Origin: Alkalihalobacillus sp. LMS6 | GTDB lineage: Bacteria > Bacillota > Bacilli > Bacillales > Bacillaceae_D | Direction: 5' to 3' | Assembly: GCF_024362765.1 (NCBI RefSeq) | Contig: NZ_CP093302.1 | Coordinates: 1,270,001 to 1,334,000 of the forward strand | Length of the DNA stretch: 64,000 nt | Shown: piece after piece, positions 14,510 to 23,561 of the stretch | Numbering within the stretch: the first letter of the stretch is position 1 | Layout: each line of letters begins with the position of its first letter | The notes under the pieces: model-generated | Told to the model about the DNA's origin: nothing | Databases searched by the model: none | What the model saw: only the letters and a program-made list of their open reading frames with translations | Program-made: the position numbers and the translations under genes

Positions 14510-16786
14510 ATGAGTGGAGTTAGAAGTTCAAGCTTAGGTTTTCCAAGAATTGGGGAGCAACGTGAGTGGAAAAAAAATTTAGAAGCCTATTGGAATCAAA
14601 AACTAGCGCAAGACGACTACGTAAAAAAACAGAAAGAGTTACGTTTGAATCATTTACAAAAACAAAAGGATGCAGGGCTTGACTATATACCTGTCGGCGA
14701 TTTTTCTCACTATGACCAGGTACTTGATACAGCAACAGCATTTGGCTTAGTACCTGATCGCTTTGACTATGAAGGTGGAAGCGTTGATTTAGATACGTAT
14801 TTTGCGATTGCTAGAGGCAGTGAGCATGCGGTTGCTGCTGAAATGACAAAATGGTTCGACACAAATTATCACTATATCGTACCTGAACTTGATGGTAGAG
14901 AGCCGGAGCTCGTAAACAATCGCTGGTTAGATTTAATTGAAGAAGCGAAGCAAGAACTAGGGGTAACCGGAAAGCCAGTAATCTTGGGCCCTGTAACATT
15001 TGTTAAGCTATCAAAACAATACGGCAGTCGTTCATTTGTTGATCATGTTCGAAGCTTATTGCCTTTATATACAACCGTTTTAAATCAGCTGGCAGAGGCT
15101 GGGGTAGCGTGGATTCAAGTAGATGAGCCTATTTTAGTTGGGGATATGAGTGAGGAAGAATGGTCGATTACTGAAGAAGTCTATAAATGGTTCTCAGAGT
15201 CAGCACCAAAAGCGAACCTTCTTCTACAAACCTACTTTGAAGGAGTTGATGATTTTAGTCGTTTGACGAACCTACCTGTTGCTGGTATAGGATTAGATTT
15301 TGTTTATAGTGATAGTTTACAAAAACTAAAGCAACATGGATTCCCGAAAGAGAAAACATTAGCAGTTGGGCTAATTGATGGTCGAAACATCTGGCGTACA
15401 GACTTAACGAAGACACACGCCATGGTAGAAGAACTTTCAAAAATAGTTGGGCAAGAACAATTAATTCTTCAACCTTCATGTAGCTTGCTCCACGTGCCAG
15501 TGTCACTAAAACATGAACAAAAACTGCCTGAAGATTTAAAAGCTGCCTTATCATTTGCTGAAGAAAAATTAGCAGAGTTGAATGATCTTAAAGCAGTCTT
15601 AAATCAGCAGCAAGACGTGAAACAGCTACAAGTTGGAAAGCGGGCGATTGATACGTTAAACCAATCGGCAAGTCGCACAAACCAAGAAGTCCGTACCGCT
15701 TTAGATCTCAGTAAAGCGGAAGATTCTAAAAGAGCGGTTCCTGCAAATAAACGTATGGAACTTCAGCAAGAAGTTTTTCAACTCCCGCCATTACCGACTA
15801 CAACTATTGGTAGTTTTCCGCAATCAGCAGACGTTCGAAAAACGAGGTTGCAATGGCGAAGAGGGGAAATTACGAATGAAGCCTATGAGTCCTTTATTAA
15901 TGCTGAAATTGAGCGCTGGATTGAGATTCAAGAAGAGATTGGTTTAGATGTCCTTGTGCATGGAGAATTTGAGCGTACCGATATGGTCGAATTTTTTGGT
16001 GAGAAACTTGGTGGTTTTGAATTCACGTCCAATGGATGGGTTCAATCATACGGGTCAAGATGCGTGAAACCACCTGTTATTTATGGAGATGTCTTTTTCC
16101 AAAATGATATGACGGTCAAAGAAACATTAGTTGCACAATCGAAAACATCGAAACCGGTAAAAGGGATGTTAACAGGACCTGTCACGATTTACAACTGGTC
16201 GTTTCCACGGACTGACTTACAAGCAGAAGATGTGGTGAATCAAATTGCCCTTGCATTGGAAAAAGAAGTGCTCGCTTTAGAGAAAGCAGGAATTACGGTC
16301 ATTCAAGTGGATGAACCTGCATTAAGGGAAGGGTTACCATTAAAGAGAGAGAAGTGGAAAGCCTATTTAAATCAATCTGTTAAAGCATTCCAGCTCTCTG
16401 TGAAATCGGTTGAGCCACAAACGCAAATTCATACGCATATGTGCTACTCTGACTTCCAAGATATTATTCAAGCGATAGACGGACTTGATGCAGACGTTAT
16501 TTCAATTGAGATGTCGCGAAGTCATGGGGAACTCATTACAGCGTTTGAAGACTATACGTATAGCAAAGGGATTGGGCTAGGGGTCTATGATATTCATAGT
16601 CCACGTGTACCAACAGAAGAAGAAATGGAAACAAGTATTAATCGCGCCCTGCAAGTTCTTGATCAACGCATTTTCTGGGTTAATCCAGACTGTGGCTTAA
16701 AAACAAGAAAAGAAGCTGAAACCGTGGAAGCACTTAAAGCGATGGTGAAAGCAGCGAAAGCGAAACGATCTCAACTCGTTCAGTAA
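14510..16786 (+). CDS. metE: Cobalamin-independent methionine synthase
   Basis: This 758-residue enzyme transfers a methyl group from 5-methyltetrahydropteroyl-triglutamate to homocysteine. It has the two-barrel MetE layout: an N-terminal GFPRIGEQREWK, the interdomain TTTIGSFPQSADVRKTR, and in the catalytic domain the zinc ligands in HTHMCYSDF and PDCGLKTR. Glu and Asp residues for homocysteine binding are present (IQVDEPALREGLPLK). GAGGAGG precedes the ATG. Tandem SAM and cobalamin riboswitches mean it is made only when both SAM and B12 are scarce, consistent with a B12-dependent MetH elsewhere in the genome. Confidence 0.97.
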   Translation: MSGVRSSSLGFPRIGEQREWKKNLEAYWNQKLAQDDYVKKQKELRLNHLQKQKDAGLDYIPVGDFSHYDQVLDTATAFGLVPDRFDYEGGSVDLDTYFAIARGSEHAVAAEMTKWFDTNYHYIVPELDGREPELVNNRWLDLIEEAKQELGVTGKPVILGPVTFVKLSKQYGSRSFVDHVRSLLPLYTTVLNQLAEAGVAWIQVDEPILVGDMSEEEWSITEEVYKWFSESAPKANLLLQTYFEGVDDFSRLTNLPVAGIGLDFVYSDSLQKLKQHGFPKEKTLAVGLIDGRNIWRTDLTKTHAMVEELSKIVGQEQLILQPSCSLLHVPVSLKHEQKLPEDLKAALSFAEEKLAELNDLKAVLNQQQDVKQLQVGKRAIDTLNQSASRTNQEVRTALDLSKAEDSKRAVPANKRMELQQEVFQLPPLPTTTIGSFPQSADVRKTRLQWRRGEITNEAYESFINAEIERWIEIQEEIGLDVLVHGEFERTDMVEFFGEKLGGFEFTSNGWVQSYGSRCVKPPVIYGDVFFQNDMTVKETLVAQSKTSKPVKGMLTGPVTIYNWSFPRTDLQAEDVVNQIALALEKEVLALEKAGITVIQVDEPALREGLPLKREKWKAYLNQSVKAFQLSVKSVEPQTQIHTHMCYSDFQDIIQAIDGLDADVISIEMSRSHGELITAFEDYTYSKGIGLGVYDIHSPRVPTEEEMETSINRALQVLDQRIFWVNPDCGLKTRKEAETVEALKAMVKAAKAKRSQLVQ

Positions 16787-16800
16787 CGCACAAAGAAAAA

Positions 16801-16822
16801 GCTTATCAATTTAATGATAAGC
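16801..16822 (+). repeat. Short hairpin after metE
   Basis: GCTTATCA (16801-16808) pairs with TGATAAGC (16815-16822). No T run follows, so it is more likely an mRNA-stabilising hairpin than a terminator. Confidence 0.6.
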
Positions 16823-16825
16823 GTG

Positions 16826-16871
16826 AGATGTACGCTCGAGGTCTTCTTGATCGCAAGCGTACATCTTTTTT
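16826..16871 (+). terminator. Intrinsic terminator after metE
   Basis: AGATGTACGCT pairs with AGCGTACATCT across a 19-nt loop, followed by a T run. It overlaps the end of the convergent cstA gene. Confidence 0.85.
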
Positions 16872-18495
16872 ATGCATTTAAGTTTGTTGAATCAGTTGGC
16901 TTATCTTTCTTACCAGCGCTTCTTGCCCCTTCAATTCCGAGAAACACACACATTACAAAAAGGATAAAACAGATAACAGAAAGCAAGTAGTTTTGCGCCA
17001 TGAAGTTCGAGTAAAGCATAACGAGAAGAGCGCTCGTCGTAACGATAAACATGAAAATCATGGGAATAATGACGAACAAGGCTTTTGACTTTGTTTTAAC
17101 AAGCCACATCGTGACAGCTAAAAGAGCTAAGGCTCCAAGCATCTGGTTTGCGGCTCCGAATAACGGCCAAACTGTTTGCCATGTTCCAGATAATGCAAGG
17201 GCGGTTGCCCCGATTAAACCAGTAATTGTCGCAAAATGCTTATTCGATAAAAGTTTAACATTGATGCTATCGCCTAATTCAGAAACCGTGTACCGCATTA
17301 GCCGTGTAGCAGAGTCGAGTGTGGTCATTAGAAATGCCGACGCTGCTAGTGCAGTAAACGTAATACCAGCTTGAACAGGCAAGCCCCATGTGCTCATAAA
17401 CTCACCAATTCCTAAAGAGAACACACTAATTGGATCATTGTATTGAGCCATAAGCGCGGAGAATTCTCCCATCGTTAAGTAAGCAACCGAACCAATGGCA
17501 ATAATAGCAACGAACGCCTCTAAAAGCATTGAGCCATACGTGACAAAGCGTCCATTTTTCTCATTGTCCAATTGTTTAGAAGTCGTCCCAGAAGAGACGA
17601 GGGAGTGGAAACCTGAGATGGCACCACAAGCAATGGTAATAAATAAAATTGGAAATAAAAATCCAAGTTGATCGTTATAAAACCCAGTAAATGCAGGCAT
17701 TTGAATTGTCGGTCTCGCGATCAGTAACCCTAGGAATGCGCCACCGATTAAAAAATAAAGCATGTAAGAGTTTAAATAATCTCGTGGCTGGAGCAGGAGC
17801 CAGACAGGTAAAACAGATGCGAAATACGCATAGATAATTAAAATAAAAGACCATGCTGTTGCACTTAATTCAAGTGGAAAGGTAAGGCCCACCCAAATGG
17901 CTCCAACCATGGCAATCGTCCCAAGAATCGTTGCTGTTATGAGATTCATTCTTACCTGGTTAACAAGCACACCAAACACCATAGCAACCGCGATAAAGAG
18001 TAATGAAGCCGTTGCAGCACCTGGAAATGAAACAAAGGTGTTGGCAACTAATATGACAAACACGCCCACAATTAAAATCAGTGTCGCGATGGCGAAAGAG
18101 AGAAACATGAGTTGTCCTCGTCGTCCCATGTATTCTTTAATAACTTCCCCGATTGATTTTGCTTTATGACGAACAGACGCTTGGAGCGATGCATAATCAT
18201 GAGTTCCACCAACGAAAATACTTCCAATCATAATCCAGATTACAGCAGGTAACCAACCAAACACGATCGCGGCAATTGGACCAGTAATAGGCCCTCCCCC
18301 AGCAATCGTGGTAAAATGGTGACCGATTAATACAGGAGTTTTAGTTGGGATGTATTCTTTCCCGTCGTATAACGTATGCGCAGGTGTTTTACGACTACTG
18401 TCTATTTTTAATCGTTTTTCTAAATATTTTCCGTATGTAAAATAAGCGACTATTAAGATAGCACCACAAATTAACATAAGCGTGACAAAATTCAT
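16870..18495 (-). CDS. cstA: CstA-family carbon-starvation transporter (short form)
   Basis: This 541-residue polytopic membrane protein of the CstA family imports pyruvate or small peptides in characterised members. It begins with MNFVTLMLICGAILIVAYFTYGKYLEK, followed by the family block GHHFTTIAGGGPITGP (about 59-74) and GGTHDYASLQASVRHKAKS split over the next loop, with SGFHSLVSSGTTSKQL later. It is about 160 residues shorter than E. coli CstA and ends in extra hydrophobic helices. The small upstream gene at 18517-19032 stops 21 nt before it, so they share an operon. A good site precedes the ATG. Confidence 0.92.
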   Translation of the reverse strand: MNFVTLMLICGAILIVAYFTYGKYLEKRLKIDSSRKTPAHTLYDGKEYIPTKTPVLIGHHFTTIAGGGPITGPIAAIVFGWLPAVIWIMIGSIFVGGTHDYASLQASVRHKAKSIGEVIKEYMGRRGQLMFLSFAIATLILIVGVFVILVANTFVSFPGAATASLLFIAVAMVFGVLVNQVRMNLITATILGTIAMVGAIWVGLTFPLELSATAWSFILIIYAYFASVLPVWLLLQPRDYLNSYMLYFLIGGAFLGLLIARPTIQMPAFTGFYNDQLGFLFPILFITIACGAISGFHSLVSSGTTSKQLDNEKNGRFVTYGSMLLEAFVAIIAIGSVAYLTMGEFSALMAQYNDPISVFSLGIGEFMSTWGLPVQAGITFTALAASAFLMTTLDSATRLMRYTVSELGDSINVKLLSNKHFATITGLIGATALALSGTWQTVWPLFGAANQMLGALALLAVTMWLVKTKSKALFVIIPMIFMFIVTTSALLVMLYSNFMAQNYLLSVICFILFVMCVFLGIEGARSAGKKDKPTDSTNLNA

Positions 18496-18516
18496 ATTGT
18501 TACCCTCGCCTTCTCA

Positions 18517-19032
18517 TTATTCCGATATTGCCTCAATAAATGGCTGAATAAACGGATTGCCTTTCTTGTTTATAATTAATCTCTGTTCAGGTATGGAGAG
18601 GACGCCAAGATAACGTTCATACCAGCCTGATTTTCCCCATTGAATAAACGAAACTTTTCTCGTTCTCTTTGCTTTTTTCTCTAACGTCATACTTGGCGTT
18701 GTTTTCAACAAGAAGATGCCAATATAAATGGAAGACATATGACTCGTACGGTCGCTTTTATGTTGGTGGATATAACAATCTAATTCTTGTTTGAATTGTT
18801 CGAATTCTTCGATGGTACCTTCGTTTGCTTCATATAAAAAAATGTGTTGATTGTTTTCAACACTCCATACGGTTACGTTTTTTGTAAACATATACCGATC
18901 GTCTCTTCGGTAATAATGAGCGCTAAACCGCAGTGGAAGGTTTTCTAGCTTGTCATTTGCATAAACGTCAAATTGATGTTTTAGCGTATTTTCTAGTTGA
19001 TTTATAAACCGTTCCGCCTTCGTAATTAACAC
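18517..19032 (-). CDS. Uncharacterised protein co-transcribed with cstA; start codon uncertain
   Basis: This protein of about 170 residues has no recognised domain; it is basic, mixed alpha/beta, without signal peptide or membrane helix. Conserved-looking segments are LRFSAHYYRRDDRYMF and VSFIQWGKSGWYERYLG. It lies 21 nt upstream of cstA and is probably its operon partner, perhaps a regulator or accessory factor, but nothing in the sequence proves that. AGGAGG (19037-19032) overlaps the GTG used for these coordinates; the codon at proper spacing is ATT at 19026, the non-standard start also used by infC. The first residues are therefore uncertain. Confidence 0.6.
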   Translation of the reverse strand: MLITKAERFINQLENTLKHQFDVYANDKLENLPLRFSAHYYRRDDRYMFTKNVTVWSVENNQHIFLYEANEGTIEEFEQFKQELDCYIHQHKSDRTSHMSSIYIGIFLLKTTPSMTLEKKAKRTRKVSFIQWGKSGWYERYLGVLSIPEQRLIINKKGNPFIQPFIEAISE

Positions 19033-19212
19033 CTCCTACTAAAACTTGATTATAAGTGAATGATTCTTATTATAAGGACGATCTATTAAAAGTTCAATAC
19101 TTTCTGTTAATTTAATGCTGAATAATTCACGTCATCGATTAACATTGCAAAAGTTTTAAAAAAAGTTAGTAGGGAACAGAACTAGAAAATGATTTATGAA
19201 AGGGGAATTCTA

Positions 19213-20622
19213 ATGAAATTATATATTAATGGTGAATGGGTTGGCGAAAACTTAGAGCAAGTTGATATTACAAACCCAGCTAATGGAGAAGTGGTTGACC
19301 AAGTACCAAAAGGTGGCACAGAGGAAGCGAAGTCGGCGGCAGATGCAGCTGCTGAAGCATTTAAAACATGGTCAAAGCTTTCCACGTATGAACGTAGTGA
19401 GAAATTAGAATTGTGGCACCAATACATTGAAGAACACACCGAAGAGTTAGCAACATTAATGACAAAAGAGCAGGGGAAAGCCATTAAAGAGTCTCGTGGT
19501 GAGATTGGTTATGCGAATTCTTTTATTAAATGGTATGCAGAAGAAGGAAAGCGAAACTATGGAGAAACGATTCCTGCTTCCACAGACGATAAGCGATTGT
19601 TTGCGATTAAGCAGCCAGTCGGTGTCGTAGCAGCCATTACCCCGTGGAATTTTCCAGCAGCAATGATTACGAGAAAAATTGCACCTGCATTAGCAGTGGG
19701 CTGTACAGCTGTAATCAAGCCTGCTTCGCAAACCCCGTTAACGGCATTAAAGCTAGCAGAGCTTGCTGAAAAAGCAGGAATCCCTGCTGGCGTAGTGAAT
19801 GTCGTTGTAGGTTCATCAAGTGATATTTCGAAAGTATGGCAAGAAGATCAACGTGTTCGAAAGCTTACGTTTACAGGCTCAACCGAAGTAGGAAAAACAC
19901 TGATGAAAGATTCAGCAGAAACGATGAAGAAAATTTCATTAGAGTTAGGTGGCCACGCACCGGTGATTGTTTTTAAGGATGCCGACCTTGATCGAGCAGT
20001 TGAAGATACGATTGCATCTAAATTTCGTAACGGTGGACAAACGTGCGTGTGTGCAAATCGTATCTATGTCGAAGAGTCCATTGCTGATGAGTTTACGAAC
20101 AAAATGAAGGCAGAAGTGGAGAAATTAACAGTAGGAGACGGATTAGATGAACATACTGATATAGGTCCACTTGTTGATCAAGATGCTGTTGATAAAGTCT
20201 TGTCTCATATAGCAGATGCGAAAGAAAAAGGCGCTACCGTCGTTACAGGCGGCACAAATACGGAGGGGCTTTTCATGGAGCCTACCGTGCTCGCAAATGT
20301 GACAGATGACATGGCGTGTATGATTGAGGAAACATTCGGCCCAGTCGCGCCAATTACGACATTTAAACAAGAAGAGGAAGCAATTGAGCGAGCAAATGAT
20401 ACCATTTTCGGCTTAGCCGCTTATGTATTCACGAAAGATATCAATCAAGCGATTCGTGTTACAGAAGCGCTAGAATATGGAATTGTTGGACTAAACGATG
20501 GTGGTCCATCGGCTGCGCAAGCGCCATTTGGAGGTTTTAAACAAAGTGGAATTGGACGTGAAGGCGGTAGACAAGGTATGGATGAGTACCTAGAAACCAA
20601 ATACGTATCGTTTAAGATGTAG
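19213..20622 (+). CDS. gabD: NAD(P)-dependent succinate-semialdehyde dehydrogenase
   Basis: This 469-residue aldehyde dehydrogenase oxidises succinate semialdehyde to succinate, the last step of GABA and related degradation. Markers are the N-terminal LYINGEWVG, VAAITPWNFPAAMITRK, the catalytic Glu in LELGGHAPVI, and the nucleophile Cys in GGQTCVCANR. A second cysteine two residues after the nucleophile (CVC) is typical of redox-sensitive GabD types. ATG 19213 is chosen because AAAGGGG lies just upstream; an ATG at 19189 in the same frame has no site. It is monocistronic with a strong terminator. No GABA aminotransferase gene is adjacent. Confidence 0.88.
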   Translation: MKLYINGEWVGENLEQVDITNPANGEVVDQVPKGGTEEAKSAADAAAEAFKTWSKLSTYERSEKLELWHQYIEEHTEELATLMTKEQGKAIKESRGEIGYANSFIKWYAEEGKRNYGETIPASTDDKRLFAIKQPVGVVAAITPWNFPAAMITRKIAPALAVGCTAVIKPASQTPLTALKLAELAEKAGIPAGVVNVVVGSSSDISKVWQEDQRVRKLTFTGSTEVGKTLMKDSAETMKKISLELGGHAPVIVFKDADLDRAVEDTIASKFRNGGQTCVCANRIYVEESIADEFTNKMKAEVEKLTVGDGLDEHTDIGPLVDQDAVDKVLSHIADAKEKGATVVTGGTNTEGLFMEPTVLANVTDDMACMIEETFGPVAPITTFKQEEEAIERANDTIFGLAAYVFTKDINQAIRVTEALEYGIVGLNDGGPSAAQAPFGGFKQSGIGREGGRQGMDEYLETKYVSFKM

Positions 20623-20624
20623 CA

Positions 20625-20664
20625 AACACACACCTAGGGAATTAAATCCTAGGTGTGTTTTTTA
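20625..20664 (+). terminator. Intrinsic terminator after gabD
   Basis: ACACACCTAGG pairs with CCTAGGTGTGT, followed by a T run. Confidence 0.92.
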
Positions 20665-20675
20665 TGAAATTAAGG

Positions 20676-20721
20676 TTGTGCATTAAAAAGTATTAGTGTA
20701 CTATTTAAGTAGAACACTAAT
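20676..20721 (+). promoter_or_regulatory. Promoter and 30-bp palindromic operator of the dual ABC/GntR operon
   Basis: TTGTGC (20676-20681), 17-nt spacer, TACTAT (20699-20704). A 30-bp near-palindrome covers 20692-20721, with arms ATTAGTGT and ACACTAAT and 13 of 15 positions symmetric. It overlaps the -10 box, so a bound dimer would exclude polymerase. The natural candidate to bind it is the YtrA-type GntR protein encoded at 22495-22866 in the same operon (autoregulation). Confidence 0.75.
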
Positions 20722-20746
20722 GCAGGGATAGGGGGAACAAACAAAC

Positions 20747-21670
20747 ATGACAGATTTTCCGTTACAAATTAAAGGTCTTAATAAGTCATTCGGAAAAAAT
20801 CATATTATTAAGGACATGAGTTTTCAGTTAAAACGAGGGCAAATTTATGGTTTTTTAGGTCCGAATGGCTCTGGAAAGACAACGACGATTCGAATGATTG
20901 TGTCGCTTATCGCCCCAGATTCAGGGGATGTCATTATTGAGGGGAACAATATTCGGACAAATCGAAAACAAGCATTGTCGAAAATCGGTGCAATTGTTGA
21001 AGACCCAGACTTATATGGTTATTTAACAGGGCAGCAAAACCTTGAGCACTTCGCTCGATTGAGTAACCAGGTCATTTCAAAAGAGCGTATAAAAGAAGTG
21101 GTTTCTTTAGTCGAGCTTGAAGGGGCAATGAAGAAGAAAGTAAAGTCTTACTCATTGGGAATGAAGCAACGGTTAGGAATTGCGGTGTCGCTTTTGCATC
21201 GTCCTTCTGTGTTGATCTTGGATGAACCAACCAATGGTTTAGATCCGAAAGGCATTCGAGATCTCAGGTCGTATTTACAACGGTTAGCCAAGGAAGACGG
21301 GGTGACACTACTCGTTTCTAGTCATCAACTAAGTGAAATTGAAACGCTATGTGACCGTGCGATTGTTATTAAAAAAGGTGAAGTAGTAGACGAGATTTCA
21401 ATGAGTGACGATGAACGCATCGAGCAAACCTTAACGGTGAAAATTGAAGCAAAACCAGCCACAAAAGCGTTTGAAATTTTATCAACGTATGGGGCGGTTA
21501 AACAAAATGGAACGGCGGTTGAATTAGAAAAACAATCGTATGAAGAGATCCCAAACATTGTAGCAGCACTTATTAATGAACAGGTTCACGTTTACGGCGT
21601 AACGTATCAAAATCGTTTAGAGGATGCGTACTTTACGCTCACCGAAGAGCGAGAGGAGGAAGTATCATGA
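20747..21670 (+). CDS. ABC transporter ATPase, first module
   Basis: This 307-residue ATP-binding subunit has Walker A GPNGSGKTT (38-46), signature YSLGMKQRLGIA, Walker B VLILDEPTNGLDP and a switch histidine in LLVSSHQLSE. The C-terminal 80 residues after the ATPase core are typical of bacitracin/lantibiotic-type export ATPases (BcrA/NatA-like). It overlaps the next gene by 4 nt (ATGA) and together they form an ABC-2 exporter. First gene of an operon controlled by the palindrome at 20692-20721. Substrate unknown; cell-envelope antibiotics are a common inducer for such YtrA-regulated operons. Confidence 0.88.
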   Translation: MTDFPLQIKGLNKSFGKNHIIKDMSFQLKRGQIYGFLGPNGSGKTTTIRMIVSLIAPDSGDVIIEGNNIRTNRKQALSKIGAIVEDPDLYGYLTGQQNLEHFARLSNQVISKERIKEVVSLVELEGAMKKKVKSYSLGMKQRLGIAVSLLHRPSVLILDEPTNGLDPKGIRDLRSYLQRLAKEDGVTLLVSSHQLSEIETLCDRAIVIKKGEVVDEISMSDDERIEQTLTVKIEAKPATKAFEILSTYGAVKQNGTAVELEKQSYEEIPNIVAALINEQVHVYGVTYQNRLEDAYFTLTEEREEEVS

Positions 21671-22434
21671 TAGGCATTTTATACAATGAATGGCTGAAGT
21701 CTTGGTACGGACGAAAAGTCTGGGTATTTATCATCGTCATGGGCGTATTTCTTGCAGGTGCTGTGGGGCTTTCCCTTTTAACACAGGCTAACATGGGAGA
21801 ACCCATGAATGCCGGAGTATTTGCAGAAATAAGCGTGTCTTTGTTTCCTATGTTTGTCATGTTGTTCGGTGTCGTCTTGATTGCAGGTGCAATTGCAGGA
21901 GAATTTACAAATGGCACAATTAAACAATTGCTAATTAGACCGACTTCACGGCATGCCTTACTGTTTGGCAAATGGTTTGGGAACTTACTTTTCTCTCTCT
22001 TTATGTTTTTTGCGATTGTCATCGTTTCCGTTGTGACAGGCTTATTTATTTTCAGTACCGAAGGGTTATCGATTACAGAGATGTTTTCTAACGTTTTTGA
22101 AATGGCGCTTTATCAGTTGCCGACTGTTGTATTTTATATTGCGCTAGCGACACTCATTGCTGTTCTGACAAAAAGTACCGCGTTAACCATCATTATTACG
22201 TTCGCTCCGATGTTCTTTAGCAGTTTAGTCCAGCTATTTATCTCGCAGTATGACTGGTCAAAGTGGATCATCGTATCGCATGTTGAATTTTTCGGGAATT
22301 ATTATTCAGCGGACATGGCGTTTGGGACACCACCTTTTGAAAGTATGTGGGCTTCGCTAGCATTCTTATTTGCACACATCGTAATCATTTTACTGGTAGC
22401 TCATCTTGTATTTAAAAAACGAGATGTGCTTTAA
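21667..22434 (+). CDS. ABC-2 type permease, first module
   Basis: This 255-residue membrane protein has six hydrophobic segments, the first after an N-terminal cytoplasmic LYNEWLKSWYGRKVW stretch typical of ABC-2 permeases. GAIAGEFTNGTIKQLLIRP is the conserved coupling-helix region that meets the ATPase. It is translationally coupled to the preceding ATPase through a 4-nt overlap. Sixty nucleotides, including a hairpin without a T run, separate it from the gntR gene. It moves an unknown substrate, probably outward. Confidence 0.85.
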   Translation: MIGILYNEWLKSWYGRKVWVFIIVMGVFLAGAVGLSLLTQANMGEPMNAGVFAEISVSLFPMFVMLFGVVLIAGAIAGEFTNGTIKQLLIRPTSRHALLFGKWFGNLLFSLFMFFAIVIVSVVTGLFIFSTEGLSITEMFSNVFEMALYQLPTVVFYIALATLIAVLTKSTALTIIITFAPMFFSSLVQLFISQYDWSKWIIVSHVEFFGNYYSADMAFGTPPFESMWASLAFLFAHIVIILLVAHLVFKKRDVL

Positions 22435-22439
22435 TGGAA

Positions 22440-22465
22440 GAGTCAGGCGTTTTTAGACGCCTGGC
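22440..22465 (+). repeat. Intra-operon hairpin between the permease and gntR
   Basis: AGTCAGGCGT pairs with ACGCCTGGCT. There is no T run, so it probably tunes mRNA stability or the relative expression of the two halves of the operon. Confidence 0.55.
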
Positions 22466-22494
22466 TTATTGCTTTAGAAAGGGGGCGATGGCGT

Positions 22495-22866
22495 TTGTCA
22501 ATACAGTTTGATCCGAACAAAGCCATTTATGCCCAGATTGTTGATTCCTTTTACCAACAGATTTGTAGCGCTGAGCTAGCGCCTGGTAATAAACTACCTT
22601 CTGTCCGCGAAACAGCACAAAATTTAAAAGTAAATCCTAATACGGTGTCTCGAGCTTATCAAGAGATGGATCGGGAAGAAGTAACATTTTCAAAACGTGG
22701 ACAAGGGACATTTGTAACAGAAGATTTAGCAAGAATCCGATCATTAAAAGAAGCGCTTGCGCAAAAACAATTAAATGAGCTTGTGAAGTATATGCGCAAA
22801 CTGGGCTATGACGATGAAACCATGATAGAGGCTCTTACGAAAACAGTAAAGGAGGTGAGAAGTTGA
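22495..22866 (+). CDS. GntR-family repressor, YtrA subfamily
   Basis: This 123-residue protein has an N-terminal winged helix-turn-helix (about 10-75: IYAQIVDSFYQQI, then LPSVRETAQNLKVNPNTVSR) and only a short helical tail, which defines the YtrA subfamily. Such proteins sense envelope stress or antibiotics and repress ABC exporter operons. TTG 22495 follows AAAGGGGGCG at normal spacing. It overlaps the next ATPase gene by one base. The 30-bp palindrome at the head of the operon is its likely target. Confidence 0.88.
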   Translation: MSIQFDPNKAIYAQIVDSFYQQICSAELAPGNKLPSVRETAQNLKVNPNTVSRAYQEMDREEVTFSKRGQGTFVTEDLARIRSLKEALAQKQLNELVKYMRKLGYDDETMIEALTKTVKEVRS

Positions 22867-23561
22867 TGAGAGTTGAAGTCAAAAATGTACATAAAAACTA
22901 TGGACGTAAACAGGTATTTAATGATTTATCTTTTCGTTTTGATCATAATCATTTTATCGTTTTGTTAGGCGCAAACGGCTCCGGTAAATCAACATTGCTT
23001 AAGATGTGTGCAGGATTAGCGCCATTTTCAAAAGGAACGATTCAATTAAATGATCAAAAGGAACGGATCGATCGAGCGCAACAAGCTAGTTATGTAGCAG
23101 AACAAGCAGGTTTCCCGATCCATCAATCGGCGGAAGTGATCATTGATCAACAACAAAAGCTGTATTCTGATTTCAATAAAGATCAAGCGCTACGTTATTG
23201 TGAAGACATGAATGTTCCAATTCAAACCAACTGGGCTTCACTTTCTACGGGGCAACGTCATCTTCTATCTTTAATTATAGCCATTTCAACACAAAAGCCG
23301 TTTTTATTTATTGATGAGCTGCTTGCGAATCTAGACACCACCAAAAAAGAAGCGATGCAACAAATGTTAACAGATTTCTTGCTTGAAGGCGGTCGTACCA
23401 TTGTGATGGCTACGCATGCGTATGAAGATGTGGAGATGCTTGCTGATGGAGCCATTTTTATAGAGGGGAACGGTGTTAGAACCATTCCAGATCTAGAGGA
23501 GTGGCGGACTGAGTACAGCGCTTCACTCCGAGATTTATTTGCAAGGGTGGGGAGAGAATGA
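22866..23561 (+). CDS. ABC transporter ATPase, second module
   Basis: This 231-residue ATPase has Walker A GANGSGKST (35-43), signature LSTGQRHLLSL, Walker B FLFIDELLANLD and switch His in MATHAYED. It lacks the C-terminal extension of the first ATPase and resembles the small YtrB/YtrE type. The ATG at 22866 overlaps the TGA of gntR and lies behind a perfect AAGGAGGTGA; TTG 22863 is the in-frame alternative. It pairs with the permease that overlaps its end. Substrate unknown. Confidence 0.87.
   Translation: MRVEVKNVHKNYGRKQVFNDLSFRFDHNHFIVLLGANGSGKSTLLKMCAGLAPFSKGTIQLNDQKERIDRAQQASYVAEQAGFPIHQSAEVIIDQQQKLYSDFNKDQALRYCEDMNVPIQTNWASLSTGQRHLLSLIIAISTQKPFLFIDELLANLDTTKKEAMQQMLTDFLLEGGRTIVMATHAYEDVEMLADGAIFIEGNGVRTIPDLEEWRTEYSASLRDLFARVGRE

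Noticed and set aside
22440-22465. Hairpin between permease and gntR as a terminator
   Set aside because: There is no T run after the stem, and the downstream genes have no promoter of their own, so termination would cut the operon.
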